A stretch of 64,000 bases of DNA from Novosphingobium sp. ERN07. GTDB taxonomy: Bacteria > Pseudomonadota > Alphaproteobacteria > Sphingomonadales > Sphingomonadaceae. The DNA is taken from positions 62,001-126,000 of the forward strand of contig NZ_JABAID010000005.1 in assembly GCF_012641335.1 (NCBI RefSeq), written 5' to 3'. Below the pieces are notes generated by a model that ran no database searches, was not told where the DNA came from, and saw only the letters and a list, made by a program, of their open reading frames with translations. Positions 9,210 to 17,651 of the stretch are shown piece by piece; position 1 is the first letter of the stretch, and each line of letters opens with the position of its first letter. The translations under genes were made by a program, and so were the position numbers.

Positions 9210-10135
9210 GTGACCACCACCGAATTGTCCTCTGCCCCACGCATCAGGTGAATGAAAACATCCTCAAGGCTAGGCTGGGTTCCACGCCACTCCACGCCGT
9301 CAAACTCTGCCACTGCGGCTCTCAGGGCTGAAACATCGCGCCCACAGACGTGGATTGCCGTACCGAACGGCGCCGCCATTTCGACGCCGGGCCTGCCCTC
9401 GATCCGCGCTGCCAACCGGTCTGCTCCCGGTCCTTCTCCGATCAGCGCTTTCAGCCCCGATCCCGCGATTACCTCGCTCATCGTGCCGCGCGCCAGCATC
9501 CGGCCATAGGCGATATAGGCGATTTCGTGGCAGCGCTCGGCCTCGTCCATGTAATGCGTGGAAACCAGAACGGTCATCCCGCCTTGCGCCAGCTCGTGAA
9601 TCTGGTCCCAGAACTCGCGCCGGGCCTGCGGGTCAACGCCCGCCGTCGGTTCGTCCAGCAGCAGGATTTCAGGTTCGTGCAGCACGGCTGCCGCCAGCGC
9701 CAGCCGCTGCTTCCACCCGCCCGAAAGCTTGCCCGCCAACTGGTCCGCCCGCGTTGCCAGCCCCAGCGCGTCCAGCGCTTCGGCCACCCGCTCGCGCCGC
9801 CGGTCAAGCCCATGCACGCGTGCAAAGAATTCCAGATTTTCGGCAATGGTCAGGTCGGAAAACAGCCCGAACTTCTGGGTCATGTAGCCGACCCGCCCCT
9901 TGATCGCGCCCCTTTTGTGGCCAAGATCAAGCCCCAGCACAGTCCCACCTCCGGCATCGGGGATCAACAGCCCGCAGATCATCCGCAGCGTTGTGGTCTT
10001 GCCCGATCCGTTTGGCCCCAGAAATCCGCAGATCGAACCGCGCGCCACCTGCAGGGTCAGATCGTCCACCACGATGCGTCCGCCGAACCGCTTGGTCAGC
10101 CCTTGCACGTCGATGACGGGCGCTTCGCCGTTCAC
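9206..10135 (-). CDS. ABC transporter ATP-binding protein
   Basis: 309 residues with a single nucleotide-binding domain: Walker A GPNGSGKTT, signature LSGGWKQRLALA, Walker B ILLLDEPTAGVD and the H-loop THYMDEAERC. After about residue 220 comes a C-terminal extension common in drug-export ATPases. YbhF-type partners often carry two NBDs; this has one. It energises the adjacent permease. The GTG start at 10135 overlaps the HlyD gene's TGA by four bases. Confidence 0.94.
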   Translation of the reverse strand: MNGEAPVIDVQGLTKRFGGRIVVDDLTLQVARGSICGFLGPNGSGKTTTLRMICGLLIPDAGGGTVLGLDLGHKRGAIKGRVGYMTQKFGLFSDLTIAENLEFFARVHGLDRRRERVAEALDALGLATRADQLAGKLSGGWKQRLALAAAVLHEPEILLLDEPTAGVDPQARREFWDQIHELAQGGMTVLVSTHYMDEAERCHEIAYIAYGRMLARGTMSEVIAGSGLKALIGEGPGADRLAARIEGRPGVEMAAPFGTAIHVCGRDVSALRAAVAEFDGVEWRGTQPSLEDVFIHLMRGAEDNSVVVT

Positions 10136-11106
10136 TGCACGGCAACCGCCACAGGAAGGCCCAACGGAAGCGGCTGCGCCACGGGCAGCGCGGCTTCCAC
10201 CATGAACACCAGCTTGGCCCGCGCCCGTTCTGAATAGATCACCGGCGGGGTAAACTCGGCACGCGGACTGATATAGCTGATCGTCGCCGCCCGCGCCGCA
10301 TCACCACATCCATCGCAGGTAAAGCGCACTTTCGCGCCCACTTTCAGCGCAGCTACCCGGTCCTGCGGCACGAAAAAGCGCAGCTTGCGCTGATCGTCGG
10401 GCAGCAGAGCAAGCACCGGCTGGTTTGCAGGAACCCACTCGCCCGGATCGAAAAAAGTCTGCTGCACCACGCCGCGCGCGGCTGCCACCGGCGCGATTTC
10501 CTGCCGACGTCGTGCCTGCGCGCGCAATGCCGCTTCCGCCGCCCCCACGCTCGCCTGCGCTGCCGCCTGCTGTTCGGGGCGTCCTGCGGAAAGCCCTCCG
10601 CTCGCCAGCACGGCCTGCGCCTGCTGCAGCGCTGCACTGGCGGAATCCCGCGCGGCCCGTGCCGCATCGAGTTGCGTTCTGCTGGCAAAGCCCTTGCCCG
10701 CAAGCGCCGCGATGCGCTGATAGTCGGCATCCGCGCGCACCGCCTGCGCCTTGGCCGAAGTCAGCGCCGCACTCGCCGCCGCCTGTTCCGGCGCGCGGTT
10801 GCGGCCTTGCGCCAGGTCCGCCGCCTGCGCCTTGGCCGCCGCCACTTGCGCGGCCAGTTGCGCCGCATCGGCATCTGCGGTCTGCGGATCGAGCGTGAAC
10901 AGCGCCTCGCCCTTGTCTACCGCCTGCCCGCGCATGACCGGGCGCGCCGCCAGCGTGCCCGAAACCGGCGCGGCGATCAGTAGAGGCTCCCCTTCGACAT
11001 AGCCCAGCCAGCGGGCATCCTCGCTTTCGGGACGCAGCAGTGTGTAAGCGCCAGCTGCAACCGCCACGATACCCACTGCAATCAATGGCTTGGGTGGCAT
11101 CTTCAT
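10132..11106 (-). CDS. HlyD family membrane fusion protein
   Basis: 324 residues. One N-terminal membrane anchor (about residues 7-24), a biotinyl-lipoyl half-motif (GYVEGEPLLIAAPVSGTL), a long Ala/Gln-rich coiled-coil hairpin (about 75-210), and the second half of the lipoyl and beta-barrel domains (GVVQQTFFDPGEWV). It bridges the inner-membrane ABC pump to the outer membrane. Start ATG at 11106 forms an ATGA overlap with the TetR gene's stop. This resembles the CecR-YbhG arrangement in E. coli, where the regulator precedes the fusion protein. Confidence 0.92.
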   Translation of the reverse strand: MKMPPKPLIAVGIVAVAAGAYTLLRPESEDARWLGYVEGEPLLIAAPVSGTLAARPVMRGQAVDKGEALFTLDPQTADADAAQLAAQVAAAKAQAADLAQGRNRAPEQAAASAALTSAKAQAVRADADYQRIAALAGKGFASRTQLDAARAARDSASAALQQAQAVLASGGLSAGRPEQQAAAQASVGAAEAALRAQARRRQEIAPVAAARGVVQQTFFDPGEWVPANQPVLALLPDDQRKLRFFVPQDRVAALKVGAKVRFTCDGCGDAARAATISYISPRAEFTPPVIYSERARAKLVFMVEAALPVAQPLPLGLPVAVAVQ

Positions 11107-11717
11107 GCCCCTTCCCCCTTGCGCAGCCCGCCCAGAATAAGCCCGGCGTGGCTCTCGGCCATCCAGTCGATGTCCAGCGGTTCAGCGCCCACCGGTTCGA
11201 ACACGTTGCGCCACAGCGCCGCAAAGATGATTCCGCCCGCCACGCTGCGCGCCGCCATTTTCGGATCGGCACAGGCAAATTCGCCGCGCTCCACCCCGTG
11301 GATGATCAGGCGCTCCACCGCGCCAAGCACGCAGATCATCGCCGTTTCGTGATAGAAGCGCGCCAGTTCGGGAAAGTTGCGCCCCTCGCCCACGATCAGG
11401 CGGGGCAGGAATGCCATTTCCGGGCTGGCCATGCGCTTCATCGCGTTCTTCACAAAGCCGCGCAGCAGCGCGGGCGCGGGCAATGTGCCGTAATCGCTTG
11501 GCAGCAGCGTCGGCATGATGTCGGTAATCACCGCCGAAACCAGCTCGCGGAAGAGCGCCTCCTTGCTGTCGAACGAAAGATAGAGCGCGGCGCGGCTTAT
11601 CCCGACGCGCTTGGCCACATCCTCCATCCGTGCGGCAGCAAAACCTCGTGTGGCAAATTCCTCGCGCGCGGCGTCGAGGATGCGGTCGCGGCGGTCGGGC
11701 GGGGTTACGCGGGGCAT
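11103..11717 (-). CDS. TetR/AcrR family transcriptional regulator of the exporter operon
   Basis: 204 residues. The N-terminal TetR helix-turn-helix is plain (RDRILDAAREEFATRGFAA..MEDVAKRVGISRAALYLSF); the rest is a ligand-binding domain of unknown specificity. The ATG at 11717 is the only start that places the HTH normally. A palindromic site lies 15 bases upstream, so autorepression and control of the downstream exporter genes are likely. It overlaps hlyD by ATGA. Confidence 0.9.
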   Translation of the reverse strand: MPRVTPPDRRDRILDAAREEFATRGFAAARMEDVAKRVGISRAALYLSFDSKEALFRELVSAVITDIMPTLLPSDYGTLPAPALLRGFVKNAMKRMASPEMAFLPRLIVGEGRNFPELARFYHETAMICVLGAVERLIIHGVERGEFACADPKMAARSVAGGIIFAALWRNVFEPVGAEPLDIDWMAESHAGLILGGLRKGEGA

Positions 11718-11731
11718 GGCGCGACAATAAC

Positions 11732-11750
11732 TGACATGTGCGTCATGTAA
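11732..11750 (-). promoter_or_regulatory. Probable TetR operator
   Basis: Inverted repeat ACATG (11734-11738), 5-base spacer, CATGT (11744-11748), with partly symmetric flanks (TGACATG / CATGTAA). It lies immediately upstream of the tetR start, the usual place for an autoregulatory site of this family. Confidence 0.5.
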
Positions 11751-11756
11751 AGATCG

Positions 11757-11822
11757 GAAAAAGCGGTGGCAGGGTCGGCTGCTGCGCGTGGGGTGCGAGT
11801 AATGCGGGCAACCCTGCCACCG
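11757..11822 (-). terminator. Terminator-like hairpin on the minus strand, upstream of tetR
   Basis: Perfect 12-bp inverted repeat (11764-11775 with 11811-11822) and a 35-base loop. On the minus strand it is followed directly by CTTTTT. No annotated minus-strand gene lies upstream, so the transcript it would end is unknown. The remaining gap to 12172 contains a GCCGGC-based hairpin at 11967-11992 and a direct repeat at 12031-12047, but no gene I can support. Confidence 0.5.
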
Positions 11823-12030
11823 GATGGACATAACCCTGTCCTTGGGGTTCCTCAACCTAACCCGAAACTGCCCCCGATGCGTGATCGTTTTCCTACTTAC
11901 GCAAAGCGCGCTAGGCTCCGATTCATGGAGCAGACACCACGCCCTTTTCGCCCTCTTTTCCGCCGCTTGCCGGCGCCTGTCGGTGCCGGCAAAGCCTGAC
12001 GGAAGAGCCACGCGAAAGTTTCTCTGGACC

Positions 12031-12047
12031 GTGTAAACTGTGTAAAC
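12031..12047. repeat. Tandem GTGTAAAC direct repeat upstream of purS
   Basis: GTGTAAAC at 12031-12038 and again at 12040-12047, a period of nine bases, about 125 bases before purS. Two half-sites on one face of the helix suggest a regulator site. The binding protein is unknown. Confidence 0.4.
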
Positions 12048-12172
12048 CCTTTCAGGAAAAGCGCCGTGAACCTGAACGGAATTGCCCCATCTTGGCCTTG
12101 CTCTTCGCCGCATCCGGTTGCATAGGCCGCTCCAAGATTCTCACACCTGCCAGCGTCCGAAAGGCCCCGTCG

Positions 12173-12406
12173 ATGAAGGTCCGCGTCATTGTCACCCTCA
12201 AGAACGGCGTGCTCGATCCGCAGGGCCGCGCCATCCATCACGCATTGGAAGGCCTCGGATTCGAAGGCGTGAACGATGTGCGCGCAGGCCGCGTGATCGA
12301 ACTCGACGTGGCCGACAGCACGTCTGACACCACGCTTGACGAGATGTGCAAGAAGCTCCTCGCCAACATGGTGATCGAAAACTACCGCATCGAAAAGGCG
12401 GCCTGA
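12173..12406 (+). CDS. purS: Phosphoribosylformylglycinamidine synthase subunit PurS
   Basis: 77 residues, the normal size. PurS forms a dimer that bridges PurL and PurQ in FGAM synthase, the fourth step of purine synthesis. The N-terminus [18 protein letters not shown] and the closing IENYRIE segment are diagnostic. The ATG at 12173 has an upstream AAGG. It lies 17 bases before purQ in one operon. The partner purL is not in this window. Confidence 0.95.
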   Translation: MKVRVIVTLKNGVLDPQGRAIHHALEGLGFEGVNDVRAGRVIELDVADSTSDTTLDEMCKKLLANMVIENYRIEKAA

Positions 12407-12423
12407 GCGCAGGAGCGAAAGAC

Positions 12424-13101
<678 letters not shown>

Positions 13102-13104
13102 GGT

Positions 13105-15468
13105 TCAGGCCCGCTGGCGTTGGCGGGCCGTGCCGAACAGGGCCAGCGCATCGGCCCCGCTCATCGGGCGGCCGAAGTAATAGCCCTGAATTTTCTTGCA
13201 GCCGATCTTGCGGATCACTTCAAGTTCCAGTTCCGTCTCCACGCCTTCTGCCGTGGTCGACATTTCCAGACTGTCGGCCATCGCCACCACTGCACGGCAG
13301 ATGGCAAGGCTTTCCGGGTTTTCCCGCGCCGCGCCCTGCACGAAGCTGCGATCCACCTTGATCGTCGAAAAGCGCATCTTGCGCAGATAGCCGAGCGAGG
13401 AATAGCCGGTCCCGAAATCGTCGAGCGCCACGCCGCAGCCGATGCCCATCAGGTTTTCCAGCGTCATCTGCGCGGTTGTGCCATCGCGCACGAAGATGCT
13501 CTCGGTCACCTCGATCTCAAGCCGATGCGGCGAAAGACCGCTGGCAGTGAGCGCGCCGACCACCGTTTCGGCAAAGTAGGGGTCGAGCAACTGCTCACCC
13601 GATACGTTGACGGCGATCTTGACGTTATCGGGCCATTTCATCGCCTCGAAACAGGCGGTGCGCAGCACCCATTCGCCAATCGGCACGATCAGCCGGGTGT
13701 CCTCGGCGATGGGCACGAACTTCGCGGGGCTGACAAAGCCATGTTCGGTGCTGATCCAGCGCAGCAGCGCTTCGAAGCTCAGCACCTTCTCGCTCATCGC
13801 GTCGACCACCGGCTGGTACATCAGCGAGAACTCATCACGTTCAAGCGCGTGGCGCAGCGCGAACTCCAGCTTGCGCCGCTCTTCGGCGTGGGCGTGGAGC
13901 GATGGTTCATAGGTGCAGTGCCGCCCGCCGCCTTCGTCCTTTGCCCGATAGAGCGCAAGGTCGGCGTTGCGCAGCAGCGTCTCCACCGTCGCCCCATCAC
14001 GCGGGCCGAACGCGGAACCGATGCTCGCCCCCACATAGAGCGTGTGGTGATCCACCTCATACGGCATCGACAAGGCAGAAATGATCGCCTTGCTGAGATC
14101 AGCAATGCGCTGCACATTGCCTGCATCGCGCACCACCACACCAAACTCGTCACCACCCAGACGCCCGCAGACCTCGTTTTCGCGGACGATCTTCTTCAGC
14201 CGCTCTGATACCAGCGCCAACATCTGGTCACCCACCAGATGGCCCAGCGTATCGTTGATCGCCTTGAACCGGTCGAGGTCGATCATCAGAAACGCGCAGT
14301 TGGTGCGCCACTTCTCGGCATAGACCATCGCATCGCCAAGCGCCTCGGTCAGCATGAGGCGGTTGGGCAGGCCGGTCAGCGTATCATAGCGCGCAAGCCA
14401 GGCGATCTTTTCGGCGCTTTCGCGCTGTTCGGTCACGTCGGAGCCGACCCCGCGGAAACCGATGAACGTTCCGTTTTCATCGAATTTGGGCGAAGCCGAG
14501 AGTTCCCACCAGCGCGGGGAACCGCGCAGGACGACGCGTACCATCAGATTCGAAAAGCTTTCGCGCCGCTTCAGACGCTCGGCGAGATCGTGCAGGCTGG
14601 AATGAAAATGGCCGGTGTCCCACGCTTCGCCCGCGATAAGCTGGATCAGCGGCTTGCCTTCAACGTCTTCGGGATCATCGCCCAGCGCAAAAGCAAAGCG
14701 TGGACTGACCGAACGGACGCGGCGGGTTGCGTCAACCTGCCACAGCCAATCGGCATCACCTTCTTCAAATTCGCGCAGCAGCAGCGAGACGACTTCCGCC
14801 TTTTCGGCCATGCCCGCCTCCGCCACGCGGGCACCAAGAAAATTGCGCGCAGCATCAACTGCGCCAATGCTGACAATGGCCACGAACGCAAAAGCGACCG
14901 CCGCAGCGGTGAATTGGCCCCAGATTGCGAAAGTGACGATTGCGGCAAGCCCGACGACGCCGGAAAACATCACCGTGGCAATAGGCAGCGCGGCAAAGGT
15001 AATCGCCATCCCGGTCATCAGCAGCGCCAGCACGGTCCAGAGCATCATGCGTTGAGCCGGATCACCAAAGTGCGAAAATACCAGCATCGGCACGGACCAC
15101 ACCACGGCAACGCAAAGCGAGCTTATCGTCTGCCGGTGCATTTCCCGCCGCGAAACCCTGCGACGATCGGCATCGCGCAACGAGCGATCGAAGCGCGCGC
15201 CCATGATCAGCACACCGATCAGCACGGCTATCCAGCCAACGAGCGCTGCAACATGCAGGTTGCCGGAATAGATCTGCAACACCAACAGCGCTGCCAGCGC
15301 GTGGGCGAACAACCGCGCGAATGCCAACTTGCCAAGGCTGGAATACTGCAGCCCGCGCAACCGCCCCCAATCGCCCTCTGCCGGTTCGCGCAGGCCAATC
15401 ACCGCGAGTACGGGAAGATCGGTCACGCGGGTTTCGCTTGTGGGTGCAGGCAGGCTTATCACATGCAA
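13105..15468 (-). CDS. Membrane-bound PAS-GGDEF-EAL cyclic-di-GMP enzyme
   Basis: 787 residues if the TTG at 15468 is used; a GTG two codons further in is equally possible, and neither has a clear ribosome site. About six hydrophobic helices occupy residues 50-210. A PAS domain follows, then GGDEF (around residue 437, motif intact) and EAL (EALLR around residue 566, with DDFGTGYSS intact). Both diguanylate cyclase and phosphodiesterase motifs look complete, so the net activity cannot be predicted. The N-terminal sensor does not match a named domain I recognise. Monocistronic. Confidence 0.9.
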   Translation of the reverse strand: MHVISLPAPTSETRVTDLPVLAVIGLREPAEGDWGRLRGLQYSSLGKLAFARLFAHALAALLVLQIYSGNLHVAALVGWIAVLIGVLIMGARFDRSLRDADRRRVSRREMHRQTISSLCVAVVWSVPMLVFSHFGDPAQRMMLWTVLALLMTGMAITFAALPIATVMFSGVVGLAAIVTFAIWGQFTAAAVAFAFVAIVSIGAVDAARNFLGARVAEAGMAEKAEVVSLLLREFEEGDADWLWQVDATRRVRSVSPRFAFALGDDPEDVEGKPLIQLIAGEAWDTGHFHSSLHDLAERLKRRESFSNLMVRVVLRGSPRWWELSASPKFDENGTFIGFRGVGSDVTEQRESAEKIAWLARYDTLTGLPNRLMLTEALGDAMVYAEKWRTNCAFLMIDLDRFKAINDTLGHLVGDQMLALVSERLKKIVRENEVCGRLGGDEFGVVVRDAGNVQRIADLSKAIISALSMPYEVDHHTLYVGASIGSAFGPRDGATVETLLRNADLALYRAKDEGGGRHCTYEPSLHAHAEERRKLEFALRHALERDEFSLMYQPVVDAMSEKVLSFEALLRWISTEHGFVSPAKFVPIAEDTRLIVPIGEWVLRTACFEAMKWPDNVKIAVNVSGEQLLDPYFAETVVGALTASGLSPHRLEIEVTESIFVRDGTTAQMTLENLMGIGCGVALDDFGTGYSSLGYLRKMRFSTIKVDRSFVQGAARENPESLAICRAVVAMADSLEMSTTAEGVETELELEVIRKIGCKKIQGYYFGRPMSGADALALFGTARQRQRA

Positions 15469-15531
15469 GGCAATACCGGCAATTTCTTAGCCAAAAGTAA
15501 GCAAATCCGGCGCTTTGGCGACAATGATGGT

Positions 15532-15574
15532 AAAAAGATGGCCCGCCGCGCTTCACTCGGAAGCACGACGGGCC
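15532..15574 (-). terminator. Terminator ending the aceA / 52-aa gene transcript
   Basis: GGCCCG (15540-15545) pairs with CGGGCC (15569-15574), and the inner arms continue with two positions that become G-U pairs only in the minus-strand RNA, giving a stem of about 15 bp with a 5-base loop. The minus strand then reads ATC followed by TTTTT. Confidence 0.8.
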
Positions 15575-15621
15575 GGACTTTCCTCCCCAGGAAAGGTCCT
15601 TAAGTGGCTGGTGCCAAAGCC

Positions 15622-15780
15622 TTAACGGCCAAGGGCACTGCCAAGCCTGTGGTAAAGGTTCGAAAACTTAACCGATTCCGGCTGATCTTCGATGGCCTTC
15701 AAGTAGTGCAGTACGGCTTCGCGGATCAGCTTGAAGTCCTCGGTCGAGAGGACCGCGCGGGCACGTGCAGGTTCAGCCAT
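15622..15780 (-). CDS. Small conserved-looking protein downstream of isocitrate lyase (52 aa)
   Basis: The reading frame begins ATG at 15780, ends TAA at 15622-15624 and encodes 52 residues with no hydrophobic segment (core LSTEDFKLIREAVLHYLKAIE, ending RLGSALGR). The start is preceded by a very good GAAGGAG at the right distance. It lies 127 bases after aceA on the same strand and is followed by a strong minus-strand terminator, all signs of a real gene. The sequence looks like a short amphipathic helical protein. I do not recognise a function; position suggests a role tied to the glyoxylate shunt. Confidence 0.72.
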   Translation of the reverse strand: MAEPARARAVLSTEDFKLIREAVLHYLKAIEDQPESVKFSNLYHRLGSALGR

Positions 15781-15869
15781 GTTGGGTCTCCTTCTTGGAT
15801 CTTCGGGGCGTGATTGCCGCGAGGATTTGCTTCATGGGGATGGTTTGTGGTTGGCCACCCCCACCCCAA

Positions 15870-15891
15870 CCCCTCCCCTGAAGGGGAGGGG
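15870..15891. repeat. GC-rich intergenic palindrome between aceA and the 52-aa gene
   Basis: CCCCTCCCC, loop TGAA, GGGGAGGGG: a perfect 9-bp stem with no T-run on either side. Similar palindromes occur at 37062-37083 and 37155-37178, so this is probably a repeated REP-like unit. It could also act as an mRNA-stabilising hairpin behind aceA. Confidence 0.6.
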
Positions 15892-15907
15892 CTATTTCTG
15901 CGCTGCG

Positions 15908-17503
15908 TTATGCAGCGAACTGGTTCATCGTGTTGTGGACGCCGCCGGCCTTGAGCGCGGCTTCGCCAGAGAAGTATTCTTTGTGATCATCGCCAATGTC
16001 GGAACCCGACATGTTCTGGTGCTTCACGCAGGCGATGCCCTGACGGATTTCCTCGCGCTGGACCTGCTTGACGTACCCGAGCATCCCTTCTTCACCGAAA
16101 TAGCGCTTAGCGAGGTTGTCGGTGCTGAGCGCAGCCGTGTGGTAGGTCGGCAGCGTGATCAGGTGGTGGAAGATGCCCGCTTCGCGCGCCGCGTCCTTCT
16201 GGAAAGTGCGGATGCGTTCGTCGGCTTCCATGCCCAGCTCGGAGCTGTCGTAGTCCACGCTCATCAGCTTGGCACGGTCGTAGGCCGAGACATCCTTGCC
16301 GGCTTCGACCATCGCATCATAGACCTGCTGGCGGAAGTTCAGCGTCCAGTTGAAGCTGGGGCTGTTATTGTAGACCAGCTTGGCATTCGGGATCACTTCG
16401 CGGATGCGGCTGACCATGCCGCCGATCTGGCCGATATGCGGCTTTTCGGTCTCGATCCACAGCAGATCAGCGCCGTTCTGCAGCGAGGTGATGCAATCGA
16501 GCACGCAGCGATCCTCACCGGTTCCGGTGCGAAACTGGAACAGGTTCGAAGGCAGGCGCTTCGGCCGCATCAGCTTGCCGTCGCGGCTGATCAGCACATC
16601 GCCGTGGCCGAGCTTAGCAGCGTCCACTTCTTCGCAATCGAGGAACGAATTGTACTGATCGGCAATGTCGCCCTGTTCACGGGTATAAGCGATCTGCTTG
16701 GTCAGGCCTGCACCCAGCGAATCGGTGCGGGCAACGATCACGCCATCATCGACACCCAGTTCCATGAAGGCGTAACGGACCGCGCGAATCTTCGCGAGGA
16801 AGTCTTCGTGCGGAACGGTGACCTTGCCGTCCTGGTGGCCGCACTGCTTTTCGTCCGAAACCTGATTTTCGATCTGGATGCAGCAAGCGCCCGCTTCGAT
16901 GAACTTCTTGGCGAGCAGATAGGTCGCCTCGGCGTTGCCGAAGCCTGCGTCGATATCGGCAATGATTGGCACAACGTGGGTTTCGAACTCGTCGATCTTG
17001 TGCAGCAGGCGGTGGGTGTTCACCGCATCGCCAGCAGCCTTGGCCGCATCGAGTTCGCGGAACAGGCCGCCGAGTTCGCGGGCGTCGGCCTGCTTCAGGA
17101 AGGTGTAGAGTTCCTCGATCAGATCAGCGACCGAAGTCTTCTCGTGCATCGACTGGTCAGGCAGCGGACCGAATTCGCTGCGCAGCGCCGCGACCATCCA
17201 GCCCGACAGATAGAGGTATCGCCCCTTGGTGGTGCCGAAATGCTTCTTGATCGAGATCATCTTCTGCTGGCCGATAAACCCGTGCCAGCAGCCAAGCGAC
17301 TGGGTGTAGTTCGCAGGATCCGCATCGTAGGCAGCCATATCGGCGCGCATGATCTTTGCGGTGTAGCGCGCGATATCCAGCCCGGTGTGGAACCGGTTCT
17401 GCAGGCGCATCCGCGCGACGCTTTCAGGCTCGATGCCATCCCATGTCTGGCTGAACGGAGCGATGGCCTTCCCGGCCTCGACGATCTTGCTGTGGTAGGT
17501 CAT
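15908..17503 (-). CDS. aceA: Isocitrate lyase (large, 531-aa subfamily)
   Basis: 531 residues, the same size class as the Pseudomonas aeruginosa enzyme rather than the 430-residue E. coli type. It cleaves isocitrate to glyoxylate and succinate, allowing growth on acetate and fatty acids. Active-site Cys lies in the motif KQCGH (KKCGH in many homologues); metal-binding and substrate segments are seen in PIIADIDAGFGN and VARTDSLGAG. The ATG at 17503 follows GAGGGAAC. It is divergent from a RamB/ScfR-type regulator with a palindromic site between them. A TTGACA (minus strand, 17592-17597) adjoining that site may be its -35. Confidence 0.96.
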   Translation of the reverse strand: MTYHSKIVEAGKAIAPFSQTWDGIEPESVARMRLQNRFHTGLDIARYTAKIMRADMAAYDADPANYTQSLGCWHGFIGQQKMISIKKHFGTTKGRYLYLSGWMVAALRSEFGPLPDQSMHEKTSVADLIEELYTFLKQADARELGGLFRELDAAKAAGDAVNTHRLLHKIDEFETHVVPIIADIDAGFGNAEATYLLAKKFIEAGACCIQIENQVSDEKQCGHQDGKVTVPHEDFLAKIRAVRYAFMELGVDDGVIVARTDSLGAGLTKQIAYTREQGDIADQYNSFLDCEEVDAAKLGHGDVLISRDGKLMRPKRLPSNLFQFRTGTGEDRCVLDCITSLQNGADLLWIETEKPHIGQIGGMVSRIREVIPNAKLVYNNSPSFNWTLNFRQQVYDAMVEAGKDVSAYDRAKLMSVDYDSSELGMEADERIRTFQKDAAREAGIFHHLITLPTYHTAALSTDNLAKRYFGEEGMLGYVKQVQREEIRQGIACVKHQNMSGSDIGDDHKEYFSGEAALKAGGVHNTMNQFAA

Positions 17504-17598
17504 GTCCCGTGTTCCCTCACGTGGTGTGCATCTGGTGTGAGGTTGGGATAACCACCGAATCGCACTGGCGGAACGGCCCACGCGGTCATGTTGTCAAG

Positions 17599-17621
17599 CT
17601 TTACAGAATATGCTTGTAAAG
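17599..17621. promoter_or_regulatory. Palindromic operator between aceA and its regulator
   Basis: CTTTACA at 17599-17605, 9-base spacer, TGTAAAG at 17615-17621: a perfect 7-bp inverted repeat with further partial symmetry outside. It lies about 31 bases before the regulator's start and next to a TTGACA on the aceA side, so it can control both divergent genes. The binding protein is inferred to be the neighbouring regulator. Confidence 0.6.
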
Positions 17622-17651
17622 TTGTGCAGGCGATACAAAAGGCCATGTGTA

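Noticed and set aside
11718..12113. Long open frame on the minus strand continuing upstream from tetR
   Set aside because: It has no similarity to TetR N-termini, passes through the operator and the terminator hairpin, and is probably only absence of stops in GC-rich DNA.
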